Origin: Nitrospirota bacterium
Lineage (GTDB): Bacteria > JACPQY01
Assembly: GCA_016180645.1 (NCBI GenBank)
Contig: JACPAV010000028.1
Location: 1-64,000, forward strand
Direction: 5' to 3'
Length of the DNA: 64,000 bases
Shown: positions 42,942 to 51,321 of the stretch, piece after piece
How the letters are laid out: every line of letters starts with the position of its first letter
Numbering within the stretch: the first letter of the stretch is position 1
Position numbers and translations under genes: made by a program
The notes under the pieces: generated by a model
Database searches by the model: none
Seen by the model: the letters and a program-made list of their open reading frames with translations, nothing else
Told to the model about the DNA's origin: nothing

Positions 42942-44222
42942 ATGGGACGAGGAATGGGCAAGGTAGTCACGCTCGGGTTCGGAGTATTGGCGTGGGCGGG
43001 CCTGTCCGCTTGCGGCGAGGATGACGGCTGCACGCCGGCCGCGGCCGGTGGGAACTGCATCCAGGTCGGGACGGGCGCAGACGTTCAACGCGACCTCCAA
43101 TCGGCGTTTATCAAGGCGAAGCGCGGGGACACCGTTGAACTCGGCGAGGGAACATTCAATCTGACCCTGGGGCTGACTCTGGATGCGAGCGACGTTACGG
43201 TTCGCGGGAAGGGGATGGATAAGACGATCCTTTCCTTCAAGAGTCAGGAGGCCGGCGCGGAGGGCATTCACGCGACGGGCGACAGCCTGGTCTTCGAGGA
43301 TTTCTCGATCCAGGACACGAAGGGCGATGCGTTGAAGGTGGAGGGGGCCAATGGAGTGACGTTCCGTCGGATGAAGGTGGAATGGACGGGCGGTCCACTG
43401 GCTTCGAATGGGGCCTACGGACTCTATCCCGTGCAATGCACCCATGTGCTGGTCGAGGATTCCGTGGCCATCGGAGCGTCCGATGCCGGCATTTACGTGG
43501 GGCAGTCGAACAACATCATCGTTCGCCGGAGTCGGGCCGAGTACAACGTGGCGGGTATCGAAATCGAGAATTCGCGAAACGCCGACGTGTACGACAACGA
43601 AGCTCGGAACAACGCCGGGGGCATTCTGGTATTCGATCTTCCGGGACTCCAAGTGAAAGACGGCGGGAACGTCCGGGTCTACAACAACAGGTCCATCCAG
43701 AACAATACGAAAAACTTTGCGCCCGCGGGGAACATTGTGGCGATGGTTCCCAAAGGCACCGGCATGCTGGTGATGGCGAACGACAACGTGGAGATTTTCG
43801 GGAACACGATCCAGGACAACGACACGGCGCAACTGGCTGTGATCAGCTATTGGGTCACTCAGCTCGCGTTCAAGGACATGGATGCCGTCTACGATCCGTA
43901 TCCGGTGAAGACCTTCATCCACGACAACACCTTCATCGGAGGCGGGGGGAACCCGGACATCACGAAGGAAATCGGCATTGGCATGAAGGTCCTCTTCGGG
44001 AGCGAGGCGGTGCCGGACATCCTTTACGATGGCATCAAAGATCCCGCCCGATCGTCCATGGAGATCTGCCTCCAAAATAATACGGATGGGGGCTTTGCGG
44101 ACTTGCAACTTAATCCCAACGATATCCTCGACCTGTCCGCCGACCGTGTAATCCGCGACGTGGCGGCGTTCACGTGCAGTCGATCGGCGCTTCCGGCCGT
44201 ATCGATCCCCGGCGTACAGTAG
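42942..44222 (+). CDS. Parallel beta-helix lipoprotein (TIGR03805-like)
   Basis: 426 residues. A lipoprotein signal with LSACGEDD near residue 23, then a right-handed parallel beta-helix built of repeats such as DSLVFEDFSIQDTKGDALKV and VEIFGNTIQDND. This is the layout of the TIGR03805 family, whose genes typically lie next to a TIGR03806 diheme protein, as here. Enzymatic role unknown; polysaccharide binding or cleavage is a guess from the fold. Confidence 0.8.
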   Translation: MGRGMGKVVTLGFGVLAWAGLSACGEDDGCTPAAAGGNCIQVGTGADVQRDLQSAFIKAKRGDTVELGEGTFNLTLGLTLDASDVTVRGKGMDKTILSFKSQEAGAEGIHATGDSLVFEDFSIQDTKGDALKVEGANGVTFRRMKVEWTGGPLASNGAYGLYPVQCTHVLVEDSVAIGASDAGIYVGQSNNIIVRRSRAEYNVAGIEIENSRNADVYDNEARNNAGGILVFDLPGLQVKDGGNVRVYNNRSIQNNTKNFAPAGNIVAMVPKGTGMLVMANDNVEIFGNTIQDNDTAQLAVISYWVTQLAFKDMDAVYDPYPVKTFIHDNTFIGGGGNPDITKEIGIGMKVLFGSEAVPDILYDGIKDPARSSMEICLQNNTDGGFADLQLNPNDILDLSADRVIRDVAAFTCSRSALPAVSIPGVQ

Positions 44223-44234
44223 GCGGAGCGGGAA

Positions 44235-45329
44235 TTGGGAAATCGTTGGCGGCTGGGCACGGTGCTCGTCATTCCAGCTGCGGTGTGTGTCGCGGCTCTC
44301 CAAGGCTGCTCAACGGAGAGCAGCGAGTCGACCGTTCAGGTCCATTTGAACCGCGAGACGCCGGTAAGACTTTCGTCCTACCGTTTCTTCGTGGGCCGCA
44401 TGGCTGATTTCCAGCCGAACGAAGGCGTGGTCCCATACGATCTCAACACGCCGCTCTTCTCGGACTACACGCACAAGAGACGATTCGTGTGGATACCTCC
44501 TGGCTCGAGCGCCGCGTACGCCGAGAACGGGCCCTTGGAACTCCCCATCGGCACCGTTGTCGTCAAAACATTTTCCTACCTGAACGACATGGGCGACCCA
44601 TCCGCCGGAGAGCGAATCATCGAGACGCGGTTGTTGGTGCGGACGGCTTCGGGTTGGGAACCGCGAGTTTATGTTTGGAACGAAGCGCAAACGGAAGCGG
44701 AGTTGGATCAAGCGGGAAGCATCTTCGAAGCGAATTGGGTCCACTCCGATGGGGAGTCGAAGACCAATCGCTACATCATTCCCGATGCGAACAAATGCAA
44801 GTCGTGCCACGTGACCGGGAAGACCGTGACGCTCATCGGCCTGAAGGCAGCCAATCTCAATCGCGACTACGACTACGCGGAAGGTCGGGAAAATCAGCTC
44901 GATTATTGGGCGCGGGTGGGGGCCTTGAGCGGCCTGCCATCCGTCAGTCAGGTTCAGAAACTTCCAGTGTGGGATGATTCCAAGTCATACTCGCCCGCCG
45001 ATCGGGCGCGTGCGTGGCTCGATGTCCAATGCGCGCACTGCCACAATCCGGAAGGCCCGGCCCGTACGTCGGCCCTGGATCTCCGATACCTCCAAGTCGA
45101 TCCGATTCAGTTTGGCGTGTGCAAGCCGCCGGTTGCGGCTGGACGCGGCGCGGGAGACAAACTCTTCGACATCGTTCCCGGCCGTCCGGACGATTCCATC
45201 CTTGTTTTTCGCATCGAATCGACCGAGCCGGGAATCCAGATGCCGGAACTCCCTATCAAGCTGGTTCATCAAGAGGGCGCCGCCCTCGTCCGCGAGTGGA
45301 TTACCGGCCTCTCCGGCTCGTGCAAGTGA
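44235..45329 (+). CDS. Diheme c-type cytochrome lipoprotein (SO2930/TIGR03806-like)
   Basis: 364 residues from TTG 44235. Lipobox region VAALQGCSTE; two heme-binding motifs, CKSCH (in ANKCKSCHVTG) and CAHCH (in DVQCAHCHNPEG), and the family block YDLNTPLFSDYTHKRRFVW. It starts 12 bases behind the beta-helix gene and is probably translated with it. As a lipoprotein with two c hemes it is an electron-transfer protein on the periplasmic or outer face. The pairing is known from Shewanella and other bacteria. Confidence 0.85.
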   Translation: MGNRWRLGTVLVIPAAVCVAALQGCSTESSESTVQVHLNRETPVRLSSYRFFVGRMADFQPNEGVVPYDLNTPLFSDYTHKRRFVWIPPGSSAAYAENGPLELPIGTVVVKTFSYLNDMGDPSAGERIIETRLLVRTASGWEPRVYVWNEAQTEAELDQAGSIFEANWVHSDGESKTNRYIIPDANKCKSCHVTGKTVTLIGLKAANLNRDYDYAEGRENQLDYWARVGALSGLPSVSQVQKLPVWDDSKSYSPADRARAWLDVQCAHCHNPEGPARTSALDLRYLQVDPIQFGVCKPPVAAGRGAGDKLFDIVPGRPDDSILVFRIESTEPGIQMPELPIKLVHQEGAALVREWITGLSGSCK

Positions 45330-45367
45330 GGGCCTCAAACCGAAGGGGAACCCGCTGCTGGATCTCC

Positions 45368-45435
45368 GCAGGCATGAAGCCTGCGCCTACCACGGATCCG
45401 AAATGCTGGTAGCCGCGGGCTTTAGCCCGCGTCCC
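45368..45435. repeat. Paired hairpin repeat (GCAGGC...GCCTGC / GCGGGC...GCCCGC)
   Basis: GCAGGC-ATGA-AGCCTGC, then CTACC ... GGTAG, then GCGGGC-TTTA-GCCCGC. The whole unit recurs in reverse complement at 47957-48026. It fills the gap between convergent stops of the cytochrome and HAD genes. Confidence 0.75.
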
Positions 45436-45439
45436 ACGG

Positions 45440-46111
45440 TCAAGCAAGCTCTATCTCCTCGAACGAATCGACGATCTGATCTGCTCCTCCCAGCAGGTCG
45501 CGCCGGTAGGTGGTGGTGAGCGCAATGCACCCCATTCCTGCCCGCCGTGCCGCTTCGATTCCGTTGGGGGAGTCCTCGATCACGATGCATTCTTTGGGGG
45601 CAGTTGCGAGTTTTGCCGCAGCGTGAAGGAAGAGATCGGGGGCCGGCTTCCCCACGTTGCCCACATCCGCCACGGAGTAAACGTGACCGCTGAAACGGCG
45701 CCGCAAACCCAGCTTGGCATCTACCATACCCAGGAGCGAAATCTCCATGGCCGTCGCCACGCAGGTTTTGAAGCCATTCCGCACTTCCGCGAAGAAGGCC
45801 TCGAAACCTTGAACGTAGGAAATCTCGTTTTGGAAGAGGGTGCGGATGATTTTCACGCGCTCTTGTGCAATCTCCTCGGGTGTTTCGGGCAGGGCGTAAG
45901 CCTCTTTCATGACCACCGCGCCCGCGAGGATGGACTGCCCGGACATCCGATGCTTCAGCCGCTCCCTCTCGTATGGGAGCCCGCGCCCCGCAAAGAAGAT
46001 CTCTTGTCCCCGGTCCCAGAGTTTCTCGCTGTCGATGATCACTCCGTCCAGATCAAAAAGGATCGCTCGAAGGCTTTTCACGGATTGACGTTGCGTTTCA
46101 GAGGGCGTCAT
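45440..46111 (-). CDS. HAD-superfamily hydrolase (beta-phosphoglucomutase-like)
   Basis: 223 residues. Motif [12 protein letters not shown], motif [10 protein letters not shown], Lys in [12 protein letters not shown] and motif [23 protein letters not shown]1 cap lies between. Probable sugar-phosphate phosphatase or mutase. ATG 46111 lies inside a 9-bp hairpin together with its GGGGA; GTG 46081 is an alternative start closer to the usual length. Confidence 0.88.
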   Translation of the reverse strand: MTPSETQRQSVKSLRAILFDLDGVIIDSEKLWDRGQEIFFAGRGLPYERERLKHRMSGQSILAGAVVMKEAYALPETPEEIAQERVKIIRTLFQNEISYVQGFEAFFAEVRNGFKTCVATAMEISLLGMVDAKLGLRRRFSGHVYSVADVGNVGKPAPDLFLHAAAKLATAPKECIVIEDSPNGIEAARRAGMGCIALTTTYRRDLLGGADQIVDSFEEIELA

Positions 46112-46133
46112 TCCCCGCGGGCTGGCGGGGAAT
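46110..46133. repeat. Hairpin ATTCCCCGC ... GCGGGGAAT at the HAD start codon
   Basis: 9-bp perfect arms around a 6-base loop. On the minus strand the second arm contains GGGGA and the first two bases of the ATG. Resembles the common dRS3-like ATTCCC/GGGAAT dispersed repeat. Confidence 0.6.
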
Positions 46134-46151
46134 CCAGGAGGATTGAGACTC

Positions 46152-46325
46152 CTATCTCTTCTTTCCCTTTTTCTTCAAGAACTCTTCAATTTCACTCTGG
46201 AGCTTGGCCGACGCGGGATGGCACTGGCACTTCCTGTTATGTGCAACATGCCACCGCATCCTCTCCTCGTGGGTGGGGTTCTTCGGCATCTTGTTCGCCA
46301 GATGCCAGACTTTGTTGATCTTCAT
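46152..46325 (-). CDS. Small conserved protein, [16 protein letters not shown] type
   Basis: 57 residues: [20 protein letters not shown], then [14 protein letters not shown] and a lysine-rich end [11 protein letters not shown] recognise this as a widespread small uncharacterised protein whose members share PKNPT-x-E-x-R and a Cys-containing WH-x-x-H. Metal binding through the Cys and His residues is possible. It follows the toxin gene by about 60 bases on the same strand. Confidence 0.65.
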   Translation of the reverse strand: MKINKVWHLANKMPKNPTHEERMRWHVAHNRKCQCHPASAKLQSEIEEFLKKKGKKR

Positions 46326-46386
46326 GGGCGCTCCGCGAGGCTGAGGAGATGGTTTGACTGCTCGCGCCGCTTGGCCAAGGCGACGC

Positions 46387-46842
46387 CTACTCCACTGGGG
46401 GCAGCACATCCAGAGTGCCCATGATCGTGGCGGACTCGGCCATTCGGCGGTCAAACGTGATCAGCGTATGTGCGCCTGAACCGGTCGCCAACGCGATGTG
46501 GAGGGCATCGGCCGCTCGCAGAGACTGGCTCGTGCCCAGGGTCATCAAGAACTGTTCGGCGCGACGATGGGTGTCCGGAGTCAGATCCAGGTGTTGGTAC
46601 TGTCCATCACGCAGGTCGCGAATGAGGCGCTGGTAGACTCGTCCCGCGTCCCGCGCGGACAGGTGAGACTGGCGAACTCTTCGCCATATCGCGGACGTCG
46701 CCTCCGTGATGCTGAGGTCGGAGACGAGGAGGTCGGTCCGGCCTTCGAGGGCGTCCTCCAGTTCGTCGCTGCCGGATTCCGACACGTAGATTTTGATGAG
46801 GGCGCTTGTGTCGAGGTAGACGGGACTAGAGACGATCTTCAC
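46387..46842 (-). CDS. VapC-type PIN-domain toxin
   Basis: 151 residues. PIN catalytic acids: Asp in YLDTSALIK, Glu in DLSITEATSAI and Asp in LRAADALHIA, plus FDRRM near the end. These are Mg2+-dependent RNases. Its start overlaps the antitoxin stop by 17 bases. A type II toxin-antitoxin pair on the chromosome. Confidence 0.9.
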   Translation of the reverse strand: MKIVSSPVYLDTSALIKIYVSESGSDELEDALEGRTDLLVSDLSITEATSAIWRRVRQSHLSARDAGRVYQRLIRDLRDGQYQHLDLTPDTHRRAEQFLMTLGTSQSLRAADALHIALATGSGAHTLITFDRRMAESATIMGTLDVLPPVE

Positions 46843-47062
46843 GTTCCTTGGCCACGGTTGCCGAAAGCGGGGGGCCCTTCAGCGGAACGGTTTTGCGGAA
46901 CTGGCGATGGCTGCGGAAGGGACGGCGTGAGCCGTCCGTCGGACGGACGAGTCGGGCGACCGGCCTTCCCCGATCCGTGAGCAGCACCTCCCGTCCTTTC
47001 GCCACCTCTCGGATCAGCGTGGTGATGTTCTGCCGCGCTTCCCGGATGCCCGCAACCTTCAT
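46826..47062 (-). CDS. Phd/YefM-family antitoxin
   Basis: 78 residues. MKVAGIREARQNITTLIREV and VLLTDRGRPVARLV form the Phd/YefM DNA-binding fold; the C-terminal tail binds the toxin. Upstream the promoter and a palindromic operator at 47071-47097 suggest autoregulation, with an essentially leaderless message. Confidence 0.9.
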   Translation of the reverse strand: MKVAGIREARQNITTLIREVAKGREVLLTDRGRPVARLVRPTDGSRRPFRSHRQFRKTVPLKGPPLSATVAKEREDRL

Positions 47063-47070
47063 GAGACCAA

Positions 47071-47097
47071 TGTGCTACAAGTAGAACATTTTGTCAA
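47071..47097 (-). promoter_or_regulatory. Antitoxin promoter and operator
   Basis: On the minus strand TTGACA (47097-47092) is a perfect -35; a weak CACATT sits at the right spacing (47074-47069). The imperfect palindrome TGTTCTAC-TT-GTAGCACA lies between (47088-47071) and would be covered by the antitoxin. Transcription would start close to the ATG at 47062. Confidence 0.4.
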
Positions 47098-47243
47098 ACG
47101 CCGTTCGGCCCCGCCGCCGGCCCTCACGGCCACGGGAACATCAATGAAAGTTCCGCCCCCGAGCCCCACAAATAAATCGAGATGTGATAACGAAAGACCC
47201 GGCCCCATGACTTGAATAAGAGCCTCCAACAGAATGCCGATTC

Positions 47244-47360
47244 GTAGGGGAGCATCTTCAGATGCTCCCTCTTGTCCTTGCCTCCTCGTAGGGGAGCACC
47301 TTCAGGTGCTCCCTCTTGGTTGCTCCCTCTTGTCGGGAGGGTCTGAAGACCCTCCCCTAC
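47244..47360. repeat. Three GTAGGGGAG-family hairpins
   Basis: GTAGGGGAGCATCTTCAGAT-GCTCCC (47244-47269), a near-identical unit with ACCTTCAGGT (47288-47313), and an inverted unit GGGAGGGTCTGAAGACCCTC-CCCTAC (47335-47360). Same family as 30864-30921. Confidence 0.75.
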
Positions 47361-47389
47361 GCATTCCATACGTGTTGACATCTTGGACC

Positions 47390-47791
47390 TCAACGGGGGT
47401 GGGTGCTCACCAAGCGGCGGACGGTGTGGATGTAGTCTCCGACGGCGCGGAGGTCGCGTTCGATCAGCTTGGCCGAAATATAGTCCATGTACCCGGCCTG
47501 GACGTGGAGCCTCGAATGAAATCGGGCGAATTTCTCCAAAATGTCGGCTTTCTTGATCTCAGGATACTTCTTCTCCAATCCGGCGAGCTCCTCCTCCTTC
47601 CGGCGAGTACCTGAAGTGATCTTTTTCCCGCGATGCGCCAGTAGGGCGTTCGTCGCCCGGTGAGCTGCCAGCCATCCTTTTTCAGCCGCCTGGATCAAAT
47701 CGGCCTCTTCCATGCCGTTCCGTCGGGCGGCATTGAATTCCTCCGAAGCTTTCTTCTGGAGCCGTTCAGCGAGAAGCAGAAGTTTGTTCAT
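47390..47791 (-). CDS. Helical protein of unknown function (HEPN-like?)
   Basis: 133 residues, all-helical and charged: LLLLAERLQKKASEEFNAAR, ADLIQAAEKGWLAAHRATNA and LLAHRGKK. The length and the AAEKGWLAAHRATNALL helix resemble HEPN-type or PaREP1-type small proteins, but the HEPN R-x4-6-H signature is not clearly present. It is separated from the toxin pair by repeats. No function assigned. Confidence 0.6.
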   Translation of the reverse strand: MNKLLLLAERLQKKASEEFNAARRNGMEEADLIQAAEKGWLAAHRATNALLAHRGKKITSGTRRKEEELAGLEKKYPEIKKADILEKFARFHSRLHVQAGYMDYISAKLIERDLRAVGDYIHTVRRLVSTHPR

Positions 47792-47956
47792 GTCTCATTC
47801 CTATTCTACGCCGATAGCCGGATCGCTCAACGCGCGGCCCGGAAGTGTCGGTATGATTTCCCGGTTCGGCAGAGTGCTCATATCCTCTGGAAAGATTGTA
47901 GGAGAAGGTGGGGGGAAGTCAATGTGGGGAAGCGGCTGTTCTGTCCCCAGGAATCC

Positions 47957-48026
47957 GACGCGGGCTGAAGCCCGCGGCTACCAAGGATTCCTTTCCGAGG
48001 TAGGCGCAGGCTTCAGCCTGCGGTGG
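47957..48026. repeat. Paired hairpin repeat, inverted copy of 45368-45435
   Basis: GCGGGCTGAAGCCCGC-GGCTACC, then GGTAGGCGCAGGCTTCAGCC-TGC. Read in reverse complement it has the same order and CTACC/GGTAG joints as the copy at 45368. Confidence 0.75.
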
Positions 48027-48042
48027 CTGGGCTGAGGAGGAC

Positions 48043-49179
48043 TCAGAACGAGCGGGATTCGCCGTGGTAGGGGAGCCAGAAAAGATTGTCGGGGAGCCCC
48101 TTCTCAGCCAACGCGGCCTTGGCCTTGATGGGCGGCTCGTCTTGAGGTTCGTCCGTCAGCCGAAATGTGTTGAAGTGCATGCCCATGCAATGGGCCGCGC
48201 CGAGATCGACGCAGGCTTGAACGGCCTCCGCCGGATCGATGTGGACGGGACTCATGAACCACCGCGGTTCATAGGCCCCAATGGGGAGCGCAGCGAGGCG
48301 AACCGGCGTGAACCGGCGTCCGATTTCCGAGAAGAACTTTGTGTAGCCCGTATCGCCCGCAACAAAGACGCTGCCGTCCGGGCCTTTCAGAATCCAGCCG
48401 GACCAGAGCGTCCGGTCAAGATCCGTGGGTGATCGCCCGGAGAAGTGTTTCACCGGCACGCTGAAGATGGACAACGGACCCAGCGAACGCGATTGCCACC
48501 AATCGAGTTCGGTCACCGGCGCGATGTGCTTCTTTTGGAACCAAGCGCCCACCCGGAGCGGAACGAAGAACTGCGGATGATGCTCGATGGAGAGCCGTTT
48601 GATCGTCGCTGCGTCCATGTGGTCGTAGTGGTTGTGGCTGATGACGACGGCGTGAATCCGCGGCAGATCCTCGAACCGGATGCCCGGCTCGGCGTGTCGC
48701 TTCGGCCCCGTCCACTTGACCGGACTCGCCCGCTCGGACCAGATCGGGTCGGTCAGGATGTTGATCCCCTGCCACTGGATCAGGAATGTCGAGTGACCCA
48801 CCCACGTGGCGCGGATCTCATTTCCATCGACTGCCTTCGGGGGGACGGTGCGGGTGACGGGAACGTCGACCCATTTCGGCGGTTTTCGGGTGAATCCCCA
48901 TCGCAGGACCGCGAGTGTGCGGCTCTTGCCCCGGCCGCCTTCGGGATTGAAAAAACGTTTGCCGTTGAAATGATCGGTGAGGGCGGGAGACTTTCCCCAT
49001 GATACGGAGGCACCGGCGAGAATCGAGGCCAGGACCACCCCCCCCACCCACGCCCTCTTGCCGAGGACGGCTTGGGGCCATGCGATGTCGCCGCGCCAAG
49101 GAAGGCGCGGCATGTACCATGGCCTCCCCCGCCAGGGGGGAGGGGAATTATTCGATTCCCTCTTTGCCGATTCGCTCAT
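48043..49179 (-). CDS. MBL-fold hydrolase, NAPE-PLD/UlaG-like, with repeat-derived N-terminus
   Basis: 378 residues. Metallo-beta-lactamase ligands ISHNHYDHMD, the GHSTFLIQ lead, ILTDPIWSERASPV, VFVAGDTGY (bridging Asp) and MHFNTF (last His) define an N-acyl-PE phospholipase D-like lactamase fold. The start ATG overlaps the stop of the previous gene (ATGA). Between the start and a membrane/signal segment (VGGVVLASILAGASVSWG) about 30 residues are coded by the 60-bp repeat at 49065-49124, so the true N-terminus may be further inside. Last gene of an SGNH/lipoprotein/MBL operon. Confidence 0.82.
   Translation of the reverse strand: MSESAKRESNNSPPPWRGRPWYMPRLPWRGDIAWPQAVLGKRAWVGGVVLASILAGASVSWGKSPALTDHFNGKRFFNPEGGRGKSRTLAVLRWGFTRKPPKWVDVPVTRTVPPKAVDGNEIRATWVGHSTFLIQWQGINILTDPIWSERASPVKWTGPKRHAEPGIRFEDLPRIHAVVISHNHYDHMDAATIKRLSIEHHPQFFVPLRVGAWFQKKHIAPVTELDWWQSRSLGPLSIFSVPVKHFSGRSPTDLDRTLWSGWILKGPDGSVFVAGDTGYTKFFSEIGRRFTPVRLAALPIGAYEPRWFMSPVHIDPAEAVQACVDLGAAHCMGMHFNTFRLTDEPQDEPPIKAKAALAEKGLPDNLFWLPYHGESRSF
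49065..49124 (-). repeat. 60-bp palindromic repeat, copy B, inside the MBL gene start
   Basis: Inverted relative to copy A at 30958-31017. The shared stem GCCGCGCC/GGCGCGGC is intact. It lies within the first codons of the MBL-fold gene. Confidence 0.75.
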
Positions 49180-50243
49180 GGGTACTGCTGGTCCACGCTT
49201 TGGAGGAGACCTCGGAGGAGGGCGACGTTGGGTTCGGATTTGGGTTGGCCGGCTGCGGCGAGGTTCCAGTTGAACCAGTTGCCGCGATCGGGTTTTCCCA
49301 AAACGCCTTCGAGAGAGAAAAAGTGGAGGCGATCTACGGGGATTCCCGCGGCAAAAGCGGCCAGAACGTCCGCCTCCATCTCAGCGGGCGATTCGAAACC
49401 TGCGGCACCGCTGAACACGTCCGGGCTTGCGAGGAAAAGCCCGAGGTCCAGCGCGGCTTTGTCCCCGAACTGGGTCCGAGCCGTCCGGGCGTAACTGTAG
49501 ACCAGCGCGGGGCCGAGCTTGAGTCCGTACAAGTTCGAGAACATCGTCGTGTAGACTTGGAAGGAGTACTCGTCCCAATCGATCCCTTCGACCGGTGATT
49601 CCAGGGCGCGTTGGATGGACGGGTCACCGTCCCCAAAATCATCGAGGATGAAGGGGATGGTGGTCATGAACACCTTGAAGCCCCGCGCGTGGGCGTTGTC
49701 GACCATGTTCTTGAAATCGGTCTTGCCCGGCTCGAAATCGGGATCGAGGACTTTGGCCTCATAGAACTTGAGGAGTCCGTCCAGGACGTTCGATCCCGGT
49801 TGGGAGAGTGCCGCGAGAAGCTCCCGACCACGTGCAAGCGAGGGTTCGAGATCGACATAGAGCGTATCGACGGGGAGCTTCCTGGATTCGACGAAATCCA
49901 TCAGTTCATAGAAGAAAGGGATGAAGAGGCCGCGCGTTCCGACGCTGGGCCATCGACCGTCTTCTTCCTTCAGCTCCGGCCAGAGTCGGACAACCACGTC
50001 TTGGCGATGCGCGGATTTCACGAGCGATTCCAGCCGCCTGAAATCGGTTGCCCCCAGCGTTACGCTTCGATTCAACGCCAGCCCATGTTCGGCCATGAAC
50101 GGGAGAACCGACTCGACCTCTTCCTCGGTCTCAAACTCGCTCCAGACGGCGGCGCCGGAGGAGACCGCGGGGATCCGGCCCGAGTTTCCACCGCACGAGA
50201 AAAGAAGAATGGCGGTCATCAGCGCGCATTGAAGGGGGGTCAT
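49176..50243 (-). CDS. Lipoprotein of unknown function
   Basis: 355 residues. MTPLQCALMTAILLFSCGGN is a lipoprotein signal (LFSC). The body alternates helices and strands (VVVRLWPELKEEDGRW, DTLYVDLEPSLARG, FKVFMTTIPFILDD), which suggests a TIM-barrel-like glycosidase fold, but no catalytic motif is clear. ATG 50243 follows the SGNH stop with one base between. Confidence 0.65.
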   Translation of the reverse strand: MTPLQCALMTAILLFSCGGNSGRIPAVSSGAAVWSEFETEEEVESVLPFMAEHGLALNRSVTLGATDFRRLESLVKSAHRQDVVVRLWPELKEEDGRWPSVGTRGLFIPFFYELMDFVESRKLPVDTLYVDLEPSLARGRELLAALSQPGSNVLDGLLKFYEAKVLDPDFEPGKTDFKNMVDNAHARGFKVFMTTIPFILDDFGDGDPSIQRALESPVEGIDWDEYSFQVYTTMFSNLYGLKLGPALVYSYARTARTQFGDKAALDLGLFLASPDVFSGAAGFESPAEMEADVLAAFAAGIPVDRLHFFSLEGVLGKPDRGNWFNWNLAAAGQPKSEPNVALLRGLLQSVDQQYP

Positions 50244-50244
50244 G

Positions 50245-51303
50245 CTACGGATCAATTCGGGTGCTGAGATAACGCAGGAGAGCTTGGGATGCAATTTCAT
50301 GGGCGAGACCATTCGGGTGGTGATCGGTCTCGTGGACCCAGAGATCACGGTCCCTGTGCCGAGCGAGATCAGGAAGGAGATTTATGGCGGGGATTTTCTC
50401 GGCAGCCAGGAAAGTGTTGAGTCGTCCGACAAGATTGGCGTAGGGATAATCTTCCAGACGAACCAATTCGGGGAAGACGAGGACGGCAAACTCCTGTTGT
50501 CGGGACCGGACGAGGTTGCTCAGGAGCAGGACCTTCGTGAAATTGGTGCCTCCCCGGGCCAATTCGTCTTCCGTCAAGCTCACGACATTCGATGACACGG
50601 ATCGCAGCCGGACTTGGCGCCAAGCGAAGGAGGCCGCCATGCTCCAGGCCAGAATCGCCGGCGGCCTGAAGCTGTCGCGGTACTGGATGCCGATGAGGCG
50701 CTGATGATCTTGGGCGAGCTTGGAGGAAGGGAAATCGTTCGTGTTCCATTGAAGGACGACGAGATCCGGATCGAGTCGGGATGCGGCCCGGTGGTAGAGC
50801 GCGATCATGCCGTCCGTATCTTCGCCGGAAACGGCCATGTTCAGCACCTGGATGTTCTTACCCCGAATGGCCTTGCCTTCCAGTGCCGAGGCGAGTCTCC
50901 TCGCGAAAATGCGCTCGAAGGGCACGCCTTCTCCGACGGTGAACGAATCGCCGAGGAGAACGATCCTGAAAACATCCAGCGGCTTGTTGGCGTCGTATTC
51001 CACGTCCCGGTAACCGGCGGAATTGATCCGGTAGGGCACGCAGTTCTCAGCGTCGAATTCGCCATTAGGGTTGCTGTCGTAGCAGTGTTTGAAACTTGTA
51101 CGTGGAGGGAACTTGTACAGCCCATCCTCGATGGTCAATTCCCCCACGCAGCACCAGTCAGCGGTCTTGCCGTCCTGTCCGACAACGATCCGCGGCCGGT
51201 GGGAAACCGCGCTTCCAAGAATCCGGAACGCGATTTCCACGATCCCGAGGGTGACGAGCAGGGAGCCTCCTGCGAGTGCGGGAAGCTTTGCGCGGAAAGC
51301 CAA
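50245..51303 (-). CDS. SGNH/GDSL-type esterase or acyltransferase domain protein
   Basis: 352 residues from TTG. A hydrophobic N-terminal anchor (LAGGSLLVTLGIVEIAFRIL), then block I LLGDSFTVGEG (nucleophile Ser), block III NMAVSGED, NTNDF and block V with Asp and His in DHHPNGLAHEIAS. Such proteins deacylate or transfer acyl groups on cell-surface glycans. First gene of the three-gene operon. Confidence 0.82.
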   Translation of the reverse strand: MAFRAKLPALAGGSLLVTLGIVEIAFRILGSAVSHRPRIVVGQDGKTADWCCVGELTIEDGLYKFPPRTSFKHCYDSNPNGEFDAENCVPYRINSAGYRDVEYDANKPLDVFRIVLLGDSFTVGEGVPFERIFARRLASALEGKAIRGKNIQVLNMAVSGEDTDGMIALYHRAASRLDPDLVVLQWNTNDFPSSKLAQDHQRLIGIQYRDSFRPPAILAWSMAASFAWRQVRLRSVSSNVVSLTEDELARGGTNFTKVLLLSNLVRSRQQEFAVLVFPELVRLEDYPYANLVGRLNTFLAAEKIPAINLLPDLARHRDRDLWVHETDHHPNGLAHEIASQALLRYLSTRIDP

Positions 51304-51321
51304 TTCAGCGGTGGGAGAAGG

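Larger units (their letters stand above)
47063..47389. other. Intergenic region with hairpin repeats; no gene
   Basis: The 327 bases between the antitoxin and the next gene hold the promoter above and three GTAGGGGAG-type hairpins (47244-47360). I see no coding frame in it with support. Confidence 0.5.

Noticed and set aside
47244-47360. CRISPR array
   Set aside because: The repeats are inverted hairpins with irregular spacing and no uniform spacers; no cas gene is in the window.
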